Of a DNA stretch of 64,000 nucleotides, positions 44,803 through 54,018 are shown one piece after another. The notes beneath the pieces are model-generated. The model was not told the DNA's origin. It did not search any database and worked only from the letters and a program-made list of their open reading frames with translations. How positions within the stretch are numbered: position 1 is the first letter of the stretch; the number at the start of each line of letters is the position of its first letter. Made by a program: the position numbers and the translations under genes. Origin of the DNA: Pseudoalteromonas sp. MEBiC 03607 (lineage in GTDB: Bacteria; Pseudomonadota; Gammaproteobacteria; Enterobacterales; Alteromonadaceae); assembly GCF_004792295.1 (NCBI RefSeq), contig NZ_SRRY01000001.1, forward strand, positions 1,250,501-1,314,500, given 5' to 3'.

Positions 44803-46692
44803 ATGAGTCAGCAAAATTATAACGCCGAAGCAATTGAAGTCTTAAACGGGTTAGAGCCCGTAAAACGCCGCCCAGGTATGTATACCGACACGGTTCGTCC
44901 TAACCACTTAGGTCAAGAGGTTATCGATAACAGTGTCGACGAAGCAATGGCAGGTCATGCAACAAAAATTGATGTTATTCTTCATGAAGATAACTCACTT
45001 GAAGTTATTGATGATGGCCGTGGTATGCCAATTGATATTCACCCAGAAGAAGGTATTCCGGGTGTGGAACTTATTTTTACCAAGCTACATGCCGGTGGTA
45101 AGTTCTCAAATAAAAACTATCAGTTTTCGGGGGGTCTACACGGGGTAGGTATTTCGGTTGTAAATGCGCTATCGACTCGTGTTGAAGTAACCGTGCGCCG
45201 TGATGCACAGCAATTTCGTATGGCTTTTGAGAACGGTGACAAGGTTGAAGACCTTAACGTCATTGGTACTGTGGGTAAGCGTAATACAGGTACAACTGTG
45301 CGTTTTTGGCCTGATGCCAGCTATTTTGACTCAGCTAACTTCTCTATTACTAAGCTTAATCATTTGCTAAAAGCCAAAGCAGTATTATGCCCAGGCCTGC
45401 GTATTAAGTTTACCAATAAGCAAACCAAAGAAAGCCAAGAGTGGTATTACGAAACAGGTTTAAAAGATTACTTAAATGAAGCTGTTAAAGGTTTTGAAGT
45501 ACTGCCAAAAGACCCATTTATAGGTGAATTTTCTAGCTCTACAGAAGGCGCTGATTGGGCTGTGGTTTGGTTACCTGAAGGCGGTGAGTCAATCGCTGAA
45601 AGTTATGTAAACTTAATCCCAACTGCCCAAGGTGGTACACACGTCAATGGCTTACGCCAAGGCTTACTTGAAGCAATGCGTGAATTCTGTGAATTCAGAA
45701 ACCTATTACCGCGTGGCGTAAAGCTAACTCCTGATGATATCTGGGAGCGCTGTAGCTATGTGTTGTCGGTAAAAATGCAAGACCCACAGTTCGCTGGTCA
45801 AACCAAAGAAAAGCTATCTTCACGTTCATGTGCAGCGTTTGTTTCTGGTGTAGTAAAAGATTCATTTAGCTTATGGCTAAACGAGCACACAGAAACGGCA
45901 GAATTATTAGCTGAGCTATGTATCTCAAATGCACAGCGCCGTTTACGTGCCGCCAAAAAAGTTGTGCGTAAGCGCATTACTTCTGGCCCTGCATTACCAG
46001 GTAAATTAACCGATTGTAGCGCGCAAGATAATGACCGCACTGAACTGTTTTTAGTAGAGGGTGACTCTGCGGGTGGTTCAGCAAAACAAGCGCGTGACCG
46101 TGAATTCCAAGCAATCATGCCGCTGCGCGGTAAAATCTTAAATACCTGGGAAGTGGAGTCGGGTCAGATTTTAGCGTCGCAAGAGGTACATGATATCTCT
46201 GTGGCACTAGGTATAGACCCAGATTCGAGTGATTTATCTGGTTTGCGTTATAACAAAATTTGTATCTTGGCCGATGCTGACTCGGATGGATTACACATTG
46301 CGACTCTATTGTGTGCTTTGTTCGTACGTCATTTCCCTGCACTTATTAAAGAAGGTCACGTGTATGTAGCAATGCCGCCATTATTCCGTATCGACATTGG
46401 TAAAGAGGTGTATTATGCCCTTGATGAAGATGAAAAGAACGGCATTTTAGCGCGCATTGAGGCCGAGAAGAAACGTGGTAAGGTCAATGTTCAACGCTTT
46501 AAAGGGTTGGGTGAAATGAACCCACTACAATTACGTGAAACCACTATGGATCCAAATACGCGTCGTCTAGTGCAATTAACGCTGGACGAAGAGGAGCAAA
46601 CGATGGAGATGATGGATATGTTACTTGCAAAGAAACGTTCATCAGACCGTCGCCAGTGGTTAGAAGATCACGGTAACCGCGCACAAGTTTAG
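44803..46692 (+). CDS. parE: DNA topoisomerase IV subunit B
   Basis: This 629-residue GHKL ATPase subunit has the ATP-binding blocks EVIDNSVDEAMAG, IDDGRGMPIDIH and SGGLHGVGISVVNAL. The TOPRIM domain shows LFLVEGDSAGGSA and DADSDGLHI. With ParC it decatenates daughter chromosomes. The order yqiA-parE is conserved, but an unrelated gene separates it from parC here. Confidence 0.97.
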   Translation: MSQQNYNAEAIEVLNGLEPVKRRPGMYTDTVRPNHLGQEVIDNSVDEAMAGHATKIDVILHEDNSLEVIDDGRGMPIDIHPEEGIPGVELIFTKLHAGGKFSNKNYQFSGGLHGVGISVVNALSTRVEVTVRRDAQQFRMAFENGDKVEDLNVIGTVGKRNTGTTVRFWPDASYFDSANFSITKLNHLLKAKAVLCPGLRIKFTNKQTKESQEWYYETGLKDYLNEAVKGFEVLPKDPFIGEFSSSTEGADWAVVWLPEGGESIAESYVNLIPTAQGGTHVNGLRQGLLEAMREFCEFRNLLPRGVKLTPDDIWERCSYVLSVKMQDPQFAGQTKEKLSSRSCAAFVSGVVKDSFSLWLNEHTETAELLAELCISNAQRRLRAAKKVVRKRITSGPALPGKLTDCSAQDNDRTELFLVEGDSAGGSAKQARDREFQAIMPLRGKILNTWEVESGQILASQEVHDISVALGIDPDSSDLSGLRYNKICILADADSDGLHIATLLCALFVRHFPALIKEGHVYVAMPPLFRIDIGKEVYYALDEDEKNGILARIEAEKKRGKVNVQRFKGLGEMNPLQLRETTMDPNTRRLVQLTLDEEEQTMEMMDMLLAKKRSSDRRQWLEDHGNRAQV

Positions 46693-46726
46693 TTAAGGTA
46701 GTTGAACGAATGAAAGGGCAAGAAAA

Positions 46727-47827
46727 ATGAAAAAAATACTGACCTCATTATTATCGCTGAGCTTGTTGTCAGCGCCGGTAATGGCCAAAGATATTCTTGA
46801 TAAACTCACTGTAGCTGATGGATTTACTATCAGCTTGTTTGCTGATGACGTTGAAAATGCGCGTCAGATTGCCGTGTCAAAAAGAGGCATTGTGTATGCT
46901 GGTTCACGAAAAGCGGGCAATGTATATGCATTAATAGATCATAATAGTGATGGCGTTGCTGATAGAAAAATGGTTATCGCCACAGGCCTTGAAATGCCTT
47001 CGGGATTAGCTGTTAAAGATGGTGATTTATATGTGGCAGAAGTGTCGCGTATCATCCGTTTTAAAGATATCGATAAAAACCTAAAAGACCCTAAATTTGA
47101 AGTCGTTTACGATAAATTCCCAACCGATCGTCATCATGGCTGGAAGTTCATTAGCTTTGCGCCAACCGGTGAGCTAATTGTGCCTGTGGGTGTGCCATGT
47201 AACATTTGTGCGGAAGACGACAAATATGGTCGTATCTTTTCGTTAGATGTAGATACAAAAGAAATTAAAACAATCGCCAAAGGTGTTCGTAACTCAGTTG
47301 GTTTTGATTATCACCCAACTACCAATGCATTTTGGTTTAGTGATAATGGCCGTGACATGATGGGCGATGATATGCCTCCTTGCGAAATCAACCGTGTAGG
47401 TGAAGGTGAAGAAGGGGCACATTATGGTTTCCCTTATGTACATGCAGGCGCCATTTTAGATCCTGAGTTTGGTCAAGGTAAGAGCATTGCTGATTACAAG
47501 TCACCTGCGCTTGCACTTGGTGCGCACGTGGCACCTCTTGGTATTCATTTTTATAACGGCAAACAGTTCCCTGCGAAATACAAAGAACAACTATTTATTG
47601 CTGAGCATGGCTCTTGGAACCGCAGTAAAAAATCGGGTTACAGAGTGATGTTAGCGAACGTTGAACAAGGTCGTATTACTCAATACACTCCGTTCGTTAC
47701 AGGGTTCATGCAAAATGAAGAAACATTTGGTCGCCCAGTTGCCTTTGCAGAACTTGCAGATGGCAGCTTATTGATCTCAGACGACTTTGCTAACGTGATT
47801 TATCGTGTTAGCGCAAAGAAAAAATAG
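46727..47827 (+). CDS. Secreted PQQ-type sugar (sorbosone) dehydrogenase-like protein
   Basis: This 366-residue protein has a signal peptide (MKKILTSLLSLSLLSAPVMA) and a six-bladed propeller pattern. It matches L-sorbosone dehydrogenase-like proteins: NARQIAVSKRGIVYAGS, HHGWKFISFAPTGELIVPVGVPCNIC, FDYHPTTNAFWFSDNGRDMMGDDMPPCEIN and FIAEHGSWNRSKKSGYRV. Such proteins may bind PQQ and oxidise sugars or aldoses in the periplasm, but many are untested. It lies 34 bases after parE and ten before parC, so it is likely co-transcribed with the topoisomerase genes. Confidence 0.85.
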   Translation: MKKILTSLLSLSLLSAPVMAKDILDKLTVADGFTISLFADDVENARQIAVSKRGIVYAGSRKAGNVYALIDHNSDGVADRKMVIATGLEMPSGLAVKDGDLYVAEVSRIIRFKDIDKNLKDPKFEVVYDKFPTDRHHGWKFISFAPTGELIVPVGVPCNICAEDDKYGRIFSLDVDTKEIKTIAKGVRNSVGFDYHPTTNAFWFSDNGRDMMGDDMPPCEINRVGEGEEGAHYGFPYVHAGAILDPEFGQGKSIADYKSPALALGAHVAPLGIHFYNGKQFPAKYKEQLFIAEHGSWNRSKKSGYRVMLANVEQGRITQYTPFVTGFMQNEETFGRPVAFAELADGSLLISDDFANVIYRVSAKKK

Positions 47828-47837
47828 GTAAGCGTTA

Positions 47838-50135
47838 ATGAGTGATACTGATACCTTGCTGATGCAGGGCATAGAACAACAAACAATGGGGCGTTTTACT
47901 GAAGACGCCTACTTAAACTACTCAATGTACGTCATTATGGACCGCGCCTTACCGCATGTGGGTGATGGTCTAAAGCCTGTACAGCGTCGTATCATTTATG
48001 CAATGAGCGAGCTTGGGTTATCGGCGCAAGCTAAGTATAAAAAATCTGCGCGTACTGTTGGTGATGTACTTGGTAAATACCATCCCCATGGTGATAGTGC
48101 TTGTTATGAAGCCATGGTGTTGATGGCTCAGCCGTTTTCTTACCGTTACCCGCTGGTGGACGGTCAAGGTAACTGGGGTGCCGCGGACGATCCTAAGTCA
48201 TTTGCGGCGATGCGTTATACCGAAGCGCGTTTATCTAAGTTCTCTGAAGTTTTATTAAAAGAGCTCGGCCAAGGTACTGTTGATTGGACCGCAAACTTTG
48301 ATGGCACACTGGATGAGCCAATGGTATTGCCAGCGCGCTTACCGCACATTTTGCTCAATGGTGTGACTGGTATCGCGGTAGGTATGGCAACGGATATTCC
48401 ACCACACAACGTGCGAGAAGTTGCCAGTGCCTGTTGTTTACTGCTTGATAAACCAAAAGCTGAAATCGAAGAGCTGCTTGAGTTAGTGCATGCCCCTGAC
48501 TATCCAACAGAAGCTGAGATAATCACTCCGAAAGATGATATTCGTAAGATTTATCAAACCGGACGTGGCTCTATCAAGATGCGTGCAATTTACACTGAAG
48601 AGCACGGTGATATTGTAATTACAGCGCTACCTCATCAGTGTTCAGGTGCAAAAGTACTTGAGCAAATTGCTGCACAAATGAACGCTAAAAAGTTACCGAT
48701 GGTTGCCGATTTACGTGACGAATCAGATCACGAAAATCCAACCCGTATTGTGATTGTACCGCGTTCGAACCGCATCAAGGCTGAGCCACTAATGGCACAC
48801 CTGTTTGCAACCACCGATTTAGAAAAGAACTACCGCGTAAACTTAAACATGCTTGGCCTTGATGGTCGTCCGCAAGTTAAAGACTTACGTAGTATCTTAA
48901 CTGAGTGGTTAACGTTCCGTCGTGAAACTGTTCGTCGCCGTTTACAATACCGCTTAGATAAAGTGTTAGCACGCTTGCATATTTTAGAAGGTTTATTAAC
49001 TGCCTTTTTAAATATCGACGAAGTCATCGAAATTATTCGCACTGAAGATAAACCAAAGCCCGTATTAATGGAGCGCTTTGGTATTACCGATATTCAAGCC
49101 GAAGCGATTTTAGAATTAAAACTACGTCATTTAGCAAAACTTGAAGAATTTAAGATTAAAGGTGAGCAAGATGAGCTTGCGCTTGAGCGTGACAAGTTAG
49201 AGCAAATTCTGGGTTCTGAGCGTCGTATGTCGACGTTGATGAAAAAAGAAATCCAAGAAGCCGCTGAAATGTACGGTGATGATCGCCGCTCACCAGTCGT
49301 TGAACGTGTAGAAGCAAAAGCACTAAGCGAAAAAGATCTTATTCCTTCTGAGTCAGTTACAGTTGTGCTATCTGAAAAAGGCTGGGCACGCGTTGGTAAA
49401 GGCCATGATTTAGATGTTGAAGGGCTAAGTTATAAGTCTGGCGACAGCTATAAAGCCTCGGCGCGAGGTAAGAGTAATCAGCCAGCAGTGTTCTTAGACT
49501 CAAGTGGTCGCGCTTTTGCTACCGATGCGCACAGTTTACCTTCTGCTCGTAGTCAAGGTGAACCAATGACAGGGCGCTTTAACCTAAGTTCTGGTGCCAA
49601 CTTTGAGCATGTGGTGATGGCAGAAGACAACCAAGTGTTGTTAATGGCTTCAGATGCAGGTTATGGCTTTATTAGCGACTTTAAAGATTTAGTGAGTAAG
49701 AACAAAAACGGTAAAGCGCTGGTTAGTGTTCCTAAAGGTGGTGAATTACTCGCGCCAATTAGAGTGACTGATGTAGCGACAGACTACTGTATGGCAATTT
49801 CTAACGAAGGCCGAATGTTGTTATTCCCACTGCGTGACTTACCTAAGTTAAGTAAAGGTAAAGGGAATAAGATTATTTCTATCCCAAGTGCGAAAGTACA
49901 AGCTCGTGAAGAGTTTGTAAAAGTACTTGCTGTGGTGCCAGAGGGCAGTAGCGTAACCCTGCATGCAGGTAAACGAAAACTGACACTTAAACCGTCTGAT
50001 CTTGAGCATTATCATGGTGAACGGGGTAGACGAGGTAACAAATTACCACGCGGTCTACAGCGGGTTGATGAAGCTGTGGTTGAAATGACTCAAACTGATG
50101 ATAGTGATGAGTCGCCAAGTGAAGTAATAGAGTAA
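47838..50135 (+). CDS. parC: DNA topoisomerase IV subunit A
   Basis: This 765-residue protein has the breakage-reunion domain with the catalytic Tyr in [16 protein letters not shown] (about residue 123) and a C-terminal propeller. The quinolone region [12 protein letters not shown] keeps the susceptible-type Ser and Glu (E. coli Ser80 and Glu84). It lies ten bases after the sorbosone-dehydrogenase-like gene and is followed by a strong terminator. Confidence 0.97.
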   Translation: MSDTDTLLMQGIEQQTMGRFTEDAYLNYSMYVIMDRALPHVGDGLKPVQRRIIYAMSELGLSAQAKYKKSARTVGDVLGKYHPHGDSACYEAMVLMAQPFSYRYPLVDGQGNWGAADDPKSFAAMRYTEARLSKFSEVLLKELGQGTVDWTANFDGTLDEPMVLPARLPHILLNGVTGIAVGMATDIPPHNVREVASACCLLLDKPKAEIEELLELVHAPDYPTEAEIITPKDDIRKIYQTGRGSIKMRAIYTEEHGDIVITALPHQCSGAKVLEQIAAQMNAKKLPMVADLRDESDHENPTRIVIVPRSNRIKAEPLMAHLFATTDLEKNYRVNLNMLGLDGRPQVKDLRSILTEWLTFRRETVRRRLQYRLDKVLARLHILEGLLTAFLNIDEVIEIIRTEDKPKPVLMERFGITDIQAEAILELKLRHLAKLEEFKIKGEQDELALERDKLEQILGSERRMSTLMKKEIQEAAEMYGDDRRSPVVERVEAKALSEKDLIPSESVTVVLSEKGWARVGKGHDLDVEGLSYKSGDSYKASARGKSNQPAVFLDSSGRAFATDAHSLPSARSQGEPMTGRFNLSSGANFEHVVMAEDNQVLLMASDAGYGFISDFKDLVSKNKNGKALVSVPKGGELLAPIRVTDVATDYCMAISNEGRMLLFPLRDLPKLSKGKGNKIISIPSAKVQAREEFVKVLAVVPEGSSVTLHAGKRKLTLKPSDLEHYHGERGRRGNKLPRGLQRVDEAVVEMTQTDDSDESPSEVIE

Positions 50136-50140
50136 AATAC

Positions 50141-50165
50141 AAGGCCTGCAATTGCAGGCCTTTTT
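50141..50165. terminator. Bidirectional terminator between parC and the M66 gene
   Basis: A perfect palindrome with arms AAGGCCTGCAA and TTGCAGGCCTT spans 50141-50162 and is followed by TTT. It lies six bases after parC and ten bases before the end of the convergent protease gene. Confidence 0.87.
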
Positions 50166-50171
50166 GTTGCT

Positions 50172-52481
50172 TTAGTTTGCAACGACTCTCATTGAAGCCG
50201 GCCTAGAAAAGTTAAGGTATTGACCGTTATCGGCTTTTACATTTTGCAAATCTTGATGGCTGGTATTTTCAGTAAACGTAGCTGTATGGCGATAAGATAG
50301 ATTCGGCCAATCAGAAAGAGTCACTGCTACTCCTGGCGCTGCTTTAATGTATACAGGATGTTTATTGATATAAGCAGGTAGCCTGTAGTTTGAGCGTTCA
50401 TTTGCTTTTAAGCAGTATTCACTTTGATCTAGCAAGCTTACAATGCAACCTAAAGGCTCCTCAGAGCTAAATACGCGCATAGAGCGCGGCTTAGAGAAAT
50501 CTAAATATTGTCCATTTTTTGCTAAAACATTTTTCAGTTTGTTATTTTCAACGGTGCCATTAAAAGTCGCAATGCGGTTATAAGATAAGTTTCCATAGTC
50601 AGATAACATGACCTGTAAACCTTGTGGTGCTCTCACATATACGGGTTTTCTACTGATAAAAGCTGGGAGGTAGCTTGCTTTTTGTCCATTTTCAAGACAA
50701 AACTCTTCGTTTGTTTCTATGTTTACAATACAGGCTTTTGGCTTCTCTTGAGTAGTGATAACTGAGGCTGGTAAGTTTTGTTTTGCAGGTTCTAGCTCTT
50801 GCCATACCAGTAGGTTTGAGTCGCAGTACACAGAAGCGCTAGTTGGTACTGAAGTTGCCTCTAGATTGATGTGGATCTTATTCATTTTACCTGTTGTTAA
50901 TCGTGTTGCAGGTAGGTTGAAGGTTTTATTCCCTGCTTTTTGGGTTTTGACAATTAACTTACAGCTTGATGAAGAGAAGCTGTCTTTATAGACGGCGCCT
51001 GAAGCACCGTGAAGAGCAGGGTAAATAAAGCTTTGTAGCTGTTGTTCAGGATCATAAAAACCGATAATAGTTGTGATTGGAACATCTTGCTTATAAGGAG
51101 TGCGATTAACCAAGCGCAGTGTATTGGTATCTAAGACTGTATTGTTCCAAGGTTGCATTGATTGAGTCAGCGGATCCCATTTACTAAACCCAGTTTTGCT
51201 GCTGCTATCAAAATGTGCTTTGTTTTCTAAAAAGCGTTGTATATGTTGCAACTCGTATGGAGTATGTAGCGTGTATTTGTTGTACTCGCTGTACATTGGC
51301 CCACCACCAGACATAGAGCCTGTACCATATTGATGACCATTAAATGCAGCAATACAGGTCTGTTTATAACAGCGGTCTTTATACGATAACTTAGGTGAAA
51401 AGTTTGGTATAAATTTATCTAAGTCGCCATCCCAACCCCAAGTTGAATTACGTTCATCGGCGGGGCGATTCAATACTCCATGTTCGCCGCCAGGGTAATG
51501 GCCTAAACCGAAGTTATGTCCTAACTCGTGACTAAATTCATTACCAACAGATTTATACAGTGTCACCATGCCCGCACCACCTGATAAACCGTGAACAAAG
51601 ATACCATTATCATACTTACCAATAGCATTATGGGCGGTTACTTGTGCTGCACTATACGGGTGTGCTGTCGGACCACCGATACCAGACGCATTGATACCAT
51701 AATTAGCATTATTGATACCATGCGACAGCAGATTTTTAGCAATTAAATGGCGCATATCACCAGAGTAAATTCCCCCTTTACTTGGATCTGAATCAGTCAA
51801 CAGGCGGCCGTCAGGCATCATCACTTCGGTTAAATGCAGCGGTTCAAAATTATTTACAGATAGCTTAGTAATAGGGACTTGCTGAAAGTACTGGCGATGT
51901 AAATCAGCATCGTGTTGAAAAGTGAACTTGTCTCGATAAGGAGTAAGCAAGCCTACATCAATAGTATTAATTATAAGACTTGTGCTTGCACCAACTTTGA
52001 CGTTATTTAGTTTACTTGACTTATCGCCTAGCTCAAACGCAAAGTGAATGTTCGGCTGAATAACTGATGCCGGCAGAATGCTCGAAAAAGTGTTATCAGA
52101 ATAGTTAACAGAATTATCATCATAACCAAAGGGTTTAGTAAAGGCATCAGGCGAGCGCATAAACGTTTGATACACGAGGGTATCGTTGCTATCAAGCACA
52201 CTTAAGATAATTTGAGAGTCATTTGCTAATTCTTGATGTGGCTTGAACATCAGCATGGTTTTTCTTTGCGCTACTAAATGAGGTTGAATATCCTCTTCGA
52301 TCTTATTTAGAGAAGGCGTTATTGAATTTTGAGCAAAAAGTACGGTTGCAGGAAAGTTTCCTTCGGTATCACTATTAAGGGCATTTTGGTTAAAGTAGTG
52401 AGTATCTGTGTTATTTGCCACACTGTAGTTACTTAGCGTTAATGCGCACAGTACAGCTAGAGATAAAGATGTGTTTTTCAT
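50172..52481 (-). CDS. Secreted M66 family zinc metalloprotease with two C-terminal repeats
   Basis: This is a 769-residue protein with a signal peptide (about 1-22). The zinc site SHELGHNFGLGHYPGG (HExxHxxGxxH, His318, His322, His328) and the surrounding NGxxGNRPADER-like and TWGWDGDL sequence match peptidase family M66, whose best-known member is the mucin-degrading StcE. The C-terminal part holds two tandem copies of a module of about 95 residues (about 581-672 and 673-769). Each has a paired-Cys opening (CIVN...FCLENG; CIVS...YCLKAN), a YxPAxI block and a FSRPxSMRV ending. Mucin or another glycoprotein is a possible target by analogy. It stands alone, leftward. Confidence 0.87.
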   Translation of the reverse strand: MKNTSLSLAVLCALTLSNYSVANNTDTHYFNQNALNSDTEGNFPATVLFAQNSITPSLNKIEEDIQPHLVAQRKTMLMFKPHQELANDSQIILSVLDSNDTLVYQTFMRSPDAFTKPFGYDDNSVNYSDNTFSSILPASVIQPNIHFAFELGDKSSKLNNVKVGASTSLIINTIDVGLLTPYRDKFTFQHDADLHRQYFQQVPITKLSVNNFEPLHLTEVMMPDGRLLTDSDPSKGGIYSGDMRHLIAKNLLSHGINNANYGINASGIGGPTAHPYSAAQVTAHNAIGKYDNGIFVHGLSGGAGMVTLYKSVGNEFSHELGHNFGLGHYPGGEHGVLNRPADERNSTWGWDGDLDKFIPNFSPKLSYKDRCYKQTCIAAFNGHQYGTGSMSGGGPMYSEYNKYTLHTPYELQHIQRFLENKAHFDSSSKTGFSKWDPLTQSMQPWNNTVLDTNTLRLVNRTPYKQDVPITTIIGFYDPEQQLQSFIYPALHGASGAVYKDSFSSSSCKLIVKTQKAGNKTFNLPATRLTTGKMNKIHINLEATSVPTSASVYCDSNLLVWQELEPAKQNLPASVITTQEKPKACIVNIETNEEFCLENGQKASYLPAFISRKPVYVRAPQGLQVMLSDYGNLSYNRIATFNGTVENNKLKNVLAKNGQYLDFSKPRSMRVFSSEEPLGCIVSLLDQSEYCLKANERSNYRLPAYINKHPVYIKAAPGVAVTLSDWPNLSYRHTATFTENTSHQDLQNVKADNGQYLNFSRPASMRVVAN

Positions 52482-52598
52482 AAACGTTCAACCAATTGCG
52501 TCATAAGTAGGAATAATGCTATCGAAAATACTATCATTCATAGGCCTAGCACCTTTTAAGATGCTTCATAAATGAACAAGAGAAAACTCTGAACACGG

Positions 52599-52634
52599 TT
52601 ACCAATTGGCTATTTCAGATAGCCGTAATGGTAA
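52599..52634. repeat. Interrupted hairpin in the M66-plsC divergent region
   Basis: Outer arms TTACCA (52599-52604) and TGGTAA (52629-52634) and inner arms GGCTAT (52608-52613) and ATAGCC (52619-52624) pair, separated by a small internal loop, with TTCAG at the tip. It could lie in the leader of the M66 transcript or be an operator. Confidence 0.35.
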
Positions 52635-52710
52635 TGCCGGTAAGCGATTTTGTAATAATTTTTAGCTTACATGTGTTCGCTTAATACTATGGAAATGCAA
52701 TTAATCACGG

Positions 52711-52716
52711 TATAAT
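52711..52716 (+). promoter_or_regulatory. -10 box of the plsC promoter
   Basis: A perfect TATAAT lies 30 bases before the plsC start, with a poor -35 at the right distance (TATGGA, 17 bases upstream). The GAGGAG ribosome site follows at about 52733. Confidence 0.45.
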
Positions 52717-52745
52717 GCGCGCTGATTAGTACGAGGAGAATTCGT

Positions 52746-53459
52746 TTGTTAGCTGTTTTTCGCATTATTTTCATGGCTTTATTTATAGTTTTTAGCTGCC
52801 TTGTTGGTTTGCTTTTATGTATTGTGAAGCCGTTTCATGCCAATAACGTTCACATTATCTCTGGGTGGTTTTGCAAAGTTGCTAAAGTATTGGGTGTAAA
52901 GCTTGAGCTTAAGTACCACGAAGATCCTAAAAATATTGGTCCTGCAGTGTATGTAGCCAACCATCAAAATAATTATGATTTATTTACTTTGCCAGCGATG
53001 GTGCCTGAGAACTGTGTAAGCCTTGGTAAAAAAAGCCTTAAGTGGATCCCATTTTTTGGCCAGCTTTATTGGTTATCAGGCAATATATTAATTGACCGAG
53101 CTAATCGCTCAAAAGCAGCTGGTACAATTTCTAAATCAGCCGAAAAAATTAAGCGTAAAGGGTTATCGGTATGGATGTTCCCTGAGGGTACGCGTAGCTA
53201 TGGCCGAGGTTTATTGCCTTTTAAAACTGGTGCTTTTCATACTGCTATGAGTGCCGATGTGCCAGTAGTGCCTGTTTGTATGAGTACAACGCATAAAACT
53301 ATTAAGCTAAATCGCTGGGATAATGGTACAATTTATCTCGAAATGTTAGCGCCAATCTATCTTGATAAAAACGTATCTGCTCGTGATCATGCATCCCATG
53401 TTCATCAGGTTATGGCTGCTAAAATAACTGAATTAGATGCTCAAGTGAGAAATAAATAA
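52746..53459 (+). CDS. plsC: 1-acyl-sn-glycerol-3-phosphate acyltransferase PlsC
   Basis: This 237-residue membrane enzyme makes phosphatidic acid. The motifs are block I NHQNNYD, block II GNILIDR, block III FPEGTRSYGRGLLPFK and block IV VPVVPVC, nearly identical to E. coli PlsC. The start is TTG at 52746 with GAGGAG seven bases upstream. Its stop codon shares a base with the rraB start (TAATG). Confidence 0.94.
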   Translation: MLAVFRIIFMALFIVFSCLVGLLLCIVKPFHANNVHIISGWFCKVAKVLGVKLELKYHEDPKNIGPAVYVANHQNNYDLFTLPAMVPENCVSLGKKSLKWIPFFGQLYWLSGNILIDRANRSKAAGTISKSAEKIKRKGLSVWMFPEGTRSYGRGLLPFKTGAFHTAMSADVPVVPVCMSTTHKTIKLNRWDNGTIYLEMLAPIYLDKNVSARDHASHVHQVMAAKITELDAQVRNK

Positions 53460-53794
53460 TGGAAAATTGGCGCGAAATTACTGAAGACATCGTAACTTCA
53501 TTACTTGAAGATGGCTCAGATCCTGAAGTACTTTATGAAGTGGAACACCACTTTGTTAGCGAAAATTTTGAAAAGTTAGAGCAAGCAGCTTTAGCCGCTT
53601 TTAAACTAGGTTATGATGTTGAAGAACCTGCTGAACTTGAGCTAGAAGACGGCGAGAAAGTGTGGAGCTTTGATGTGGTTGTTGAGTGTGAACTTGATGT
53701 AGAAGCGATTATGGAAGACGTAGACAAGCTAGAAGCGCTTGCTCAGCAAACTGATGTTGAATACGACGGCTGGGGCACTTACTTTCAGGAGTAA
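53459..53794 (+). CDS. rraB: RraB-like regulator of RNase E
   Basis: This is a 111-residue, very acidic protein. It has the RraB/YjgD pattern, with a helix at the start and a C-terminal WSFDVVVECELDVEAIMEDVDKLEALAQQTDVEYDGWGTYFQE. RraB binds RNase E and alters mRNA decay. Translation is coupled to plsC. Confidence 0.88.
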   Translation: MENWREITEDIVTSLLEDGSDPEVLYEVEHHFVSENFEKLEQAALAAFKLGYDVEEPAELELEDGEKVWSFDVVVECELDVEAIMEDVDKLEALAQQTDVEYDGWGTYFQE

Positions 53795-53795
53795 A

Positions 53796-53819
53796 CAGCT
53801 ATCAGCTGTCAGCTCTCAG
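53796..53819. repeat. Heptanucleotide tandem repeat
   Basis: Three copies of a 7-base unit CAGCTNT (CAGCTAT, CAGCTGT, CAGCTCT) are followed by a partial CAG, one base after the rraB stop codon. The unit invites slippage and copy-number variation. Confidence 0.85.
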
Positions 53820-53883
53820 ATTGAAACTTAATAGTTTGTGAGCTTCTAGGGGAAAGAGTAAAGTTAGCGAGTTGCTACTTTCT

Positions 53884-53919
53884 AACTTTCCCTTTTTAAC
53901 TTTCCTCTTTTCAACTTTC
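53884..53919. repeat. Spaced direct repeat AACTTTC
   Basis: AACTTTC occurs at 53884, 53898 and 53913 (period 14-15) in a pyrimidine-rich stretch. The first copy also pairs with an upstream GAAAG...AGTTAG segment near 53852-53868, so the region could fold. No gene or promoter is recognised in it. Confidence 0.7.
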
Positions 53920-54018
53920 TAACCCATACCTATTTCGTATTCTAAGAATAATATATAGACATTTTTGATTAATTGGTGATAATTAAAAACTCAATCTTTT
54001 TATACACCAAGCGCGTTT

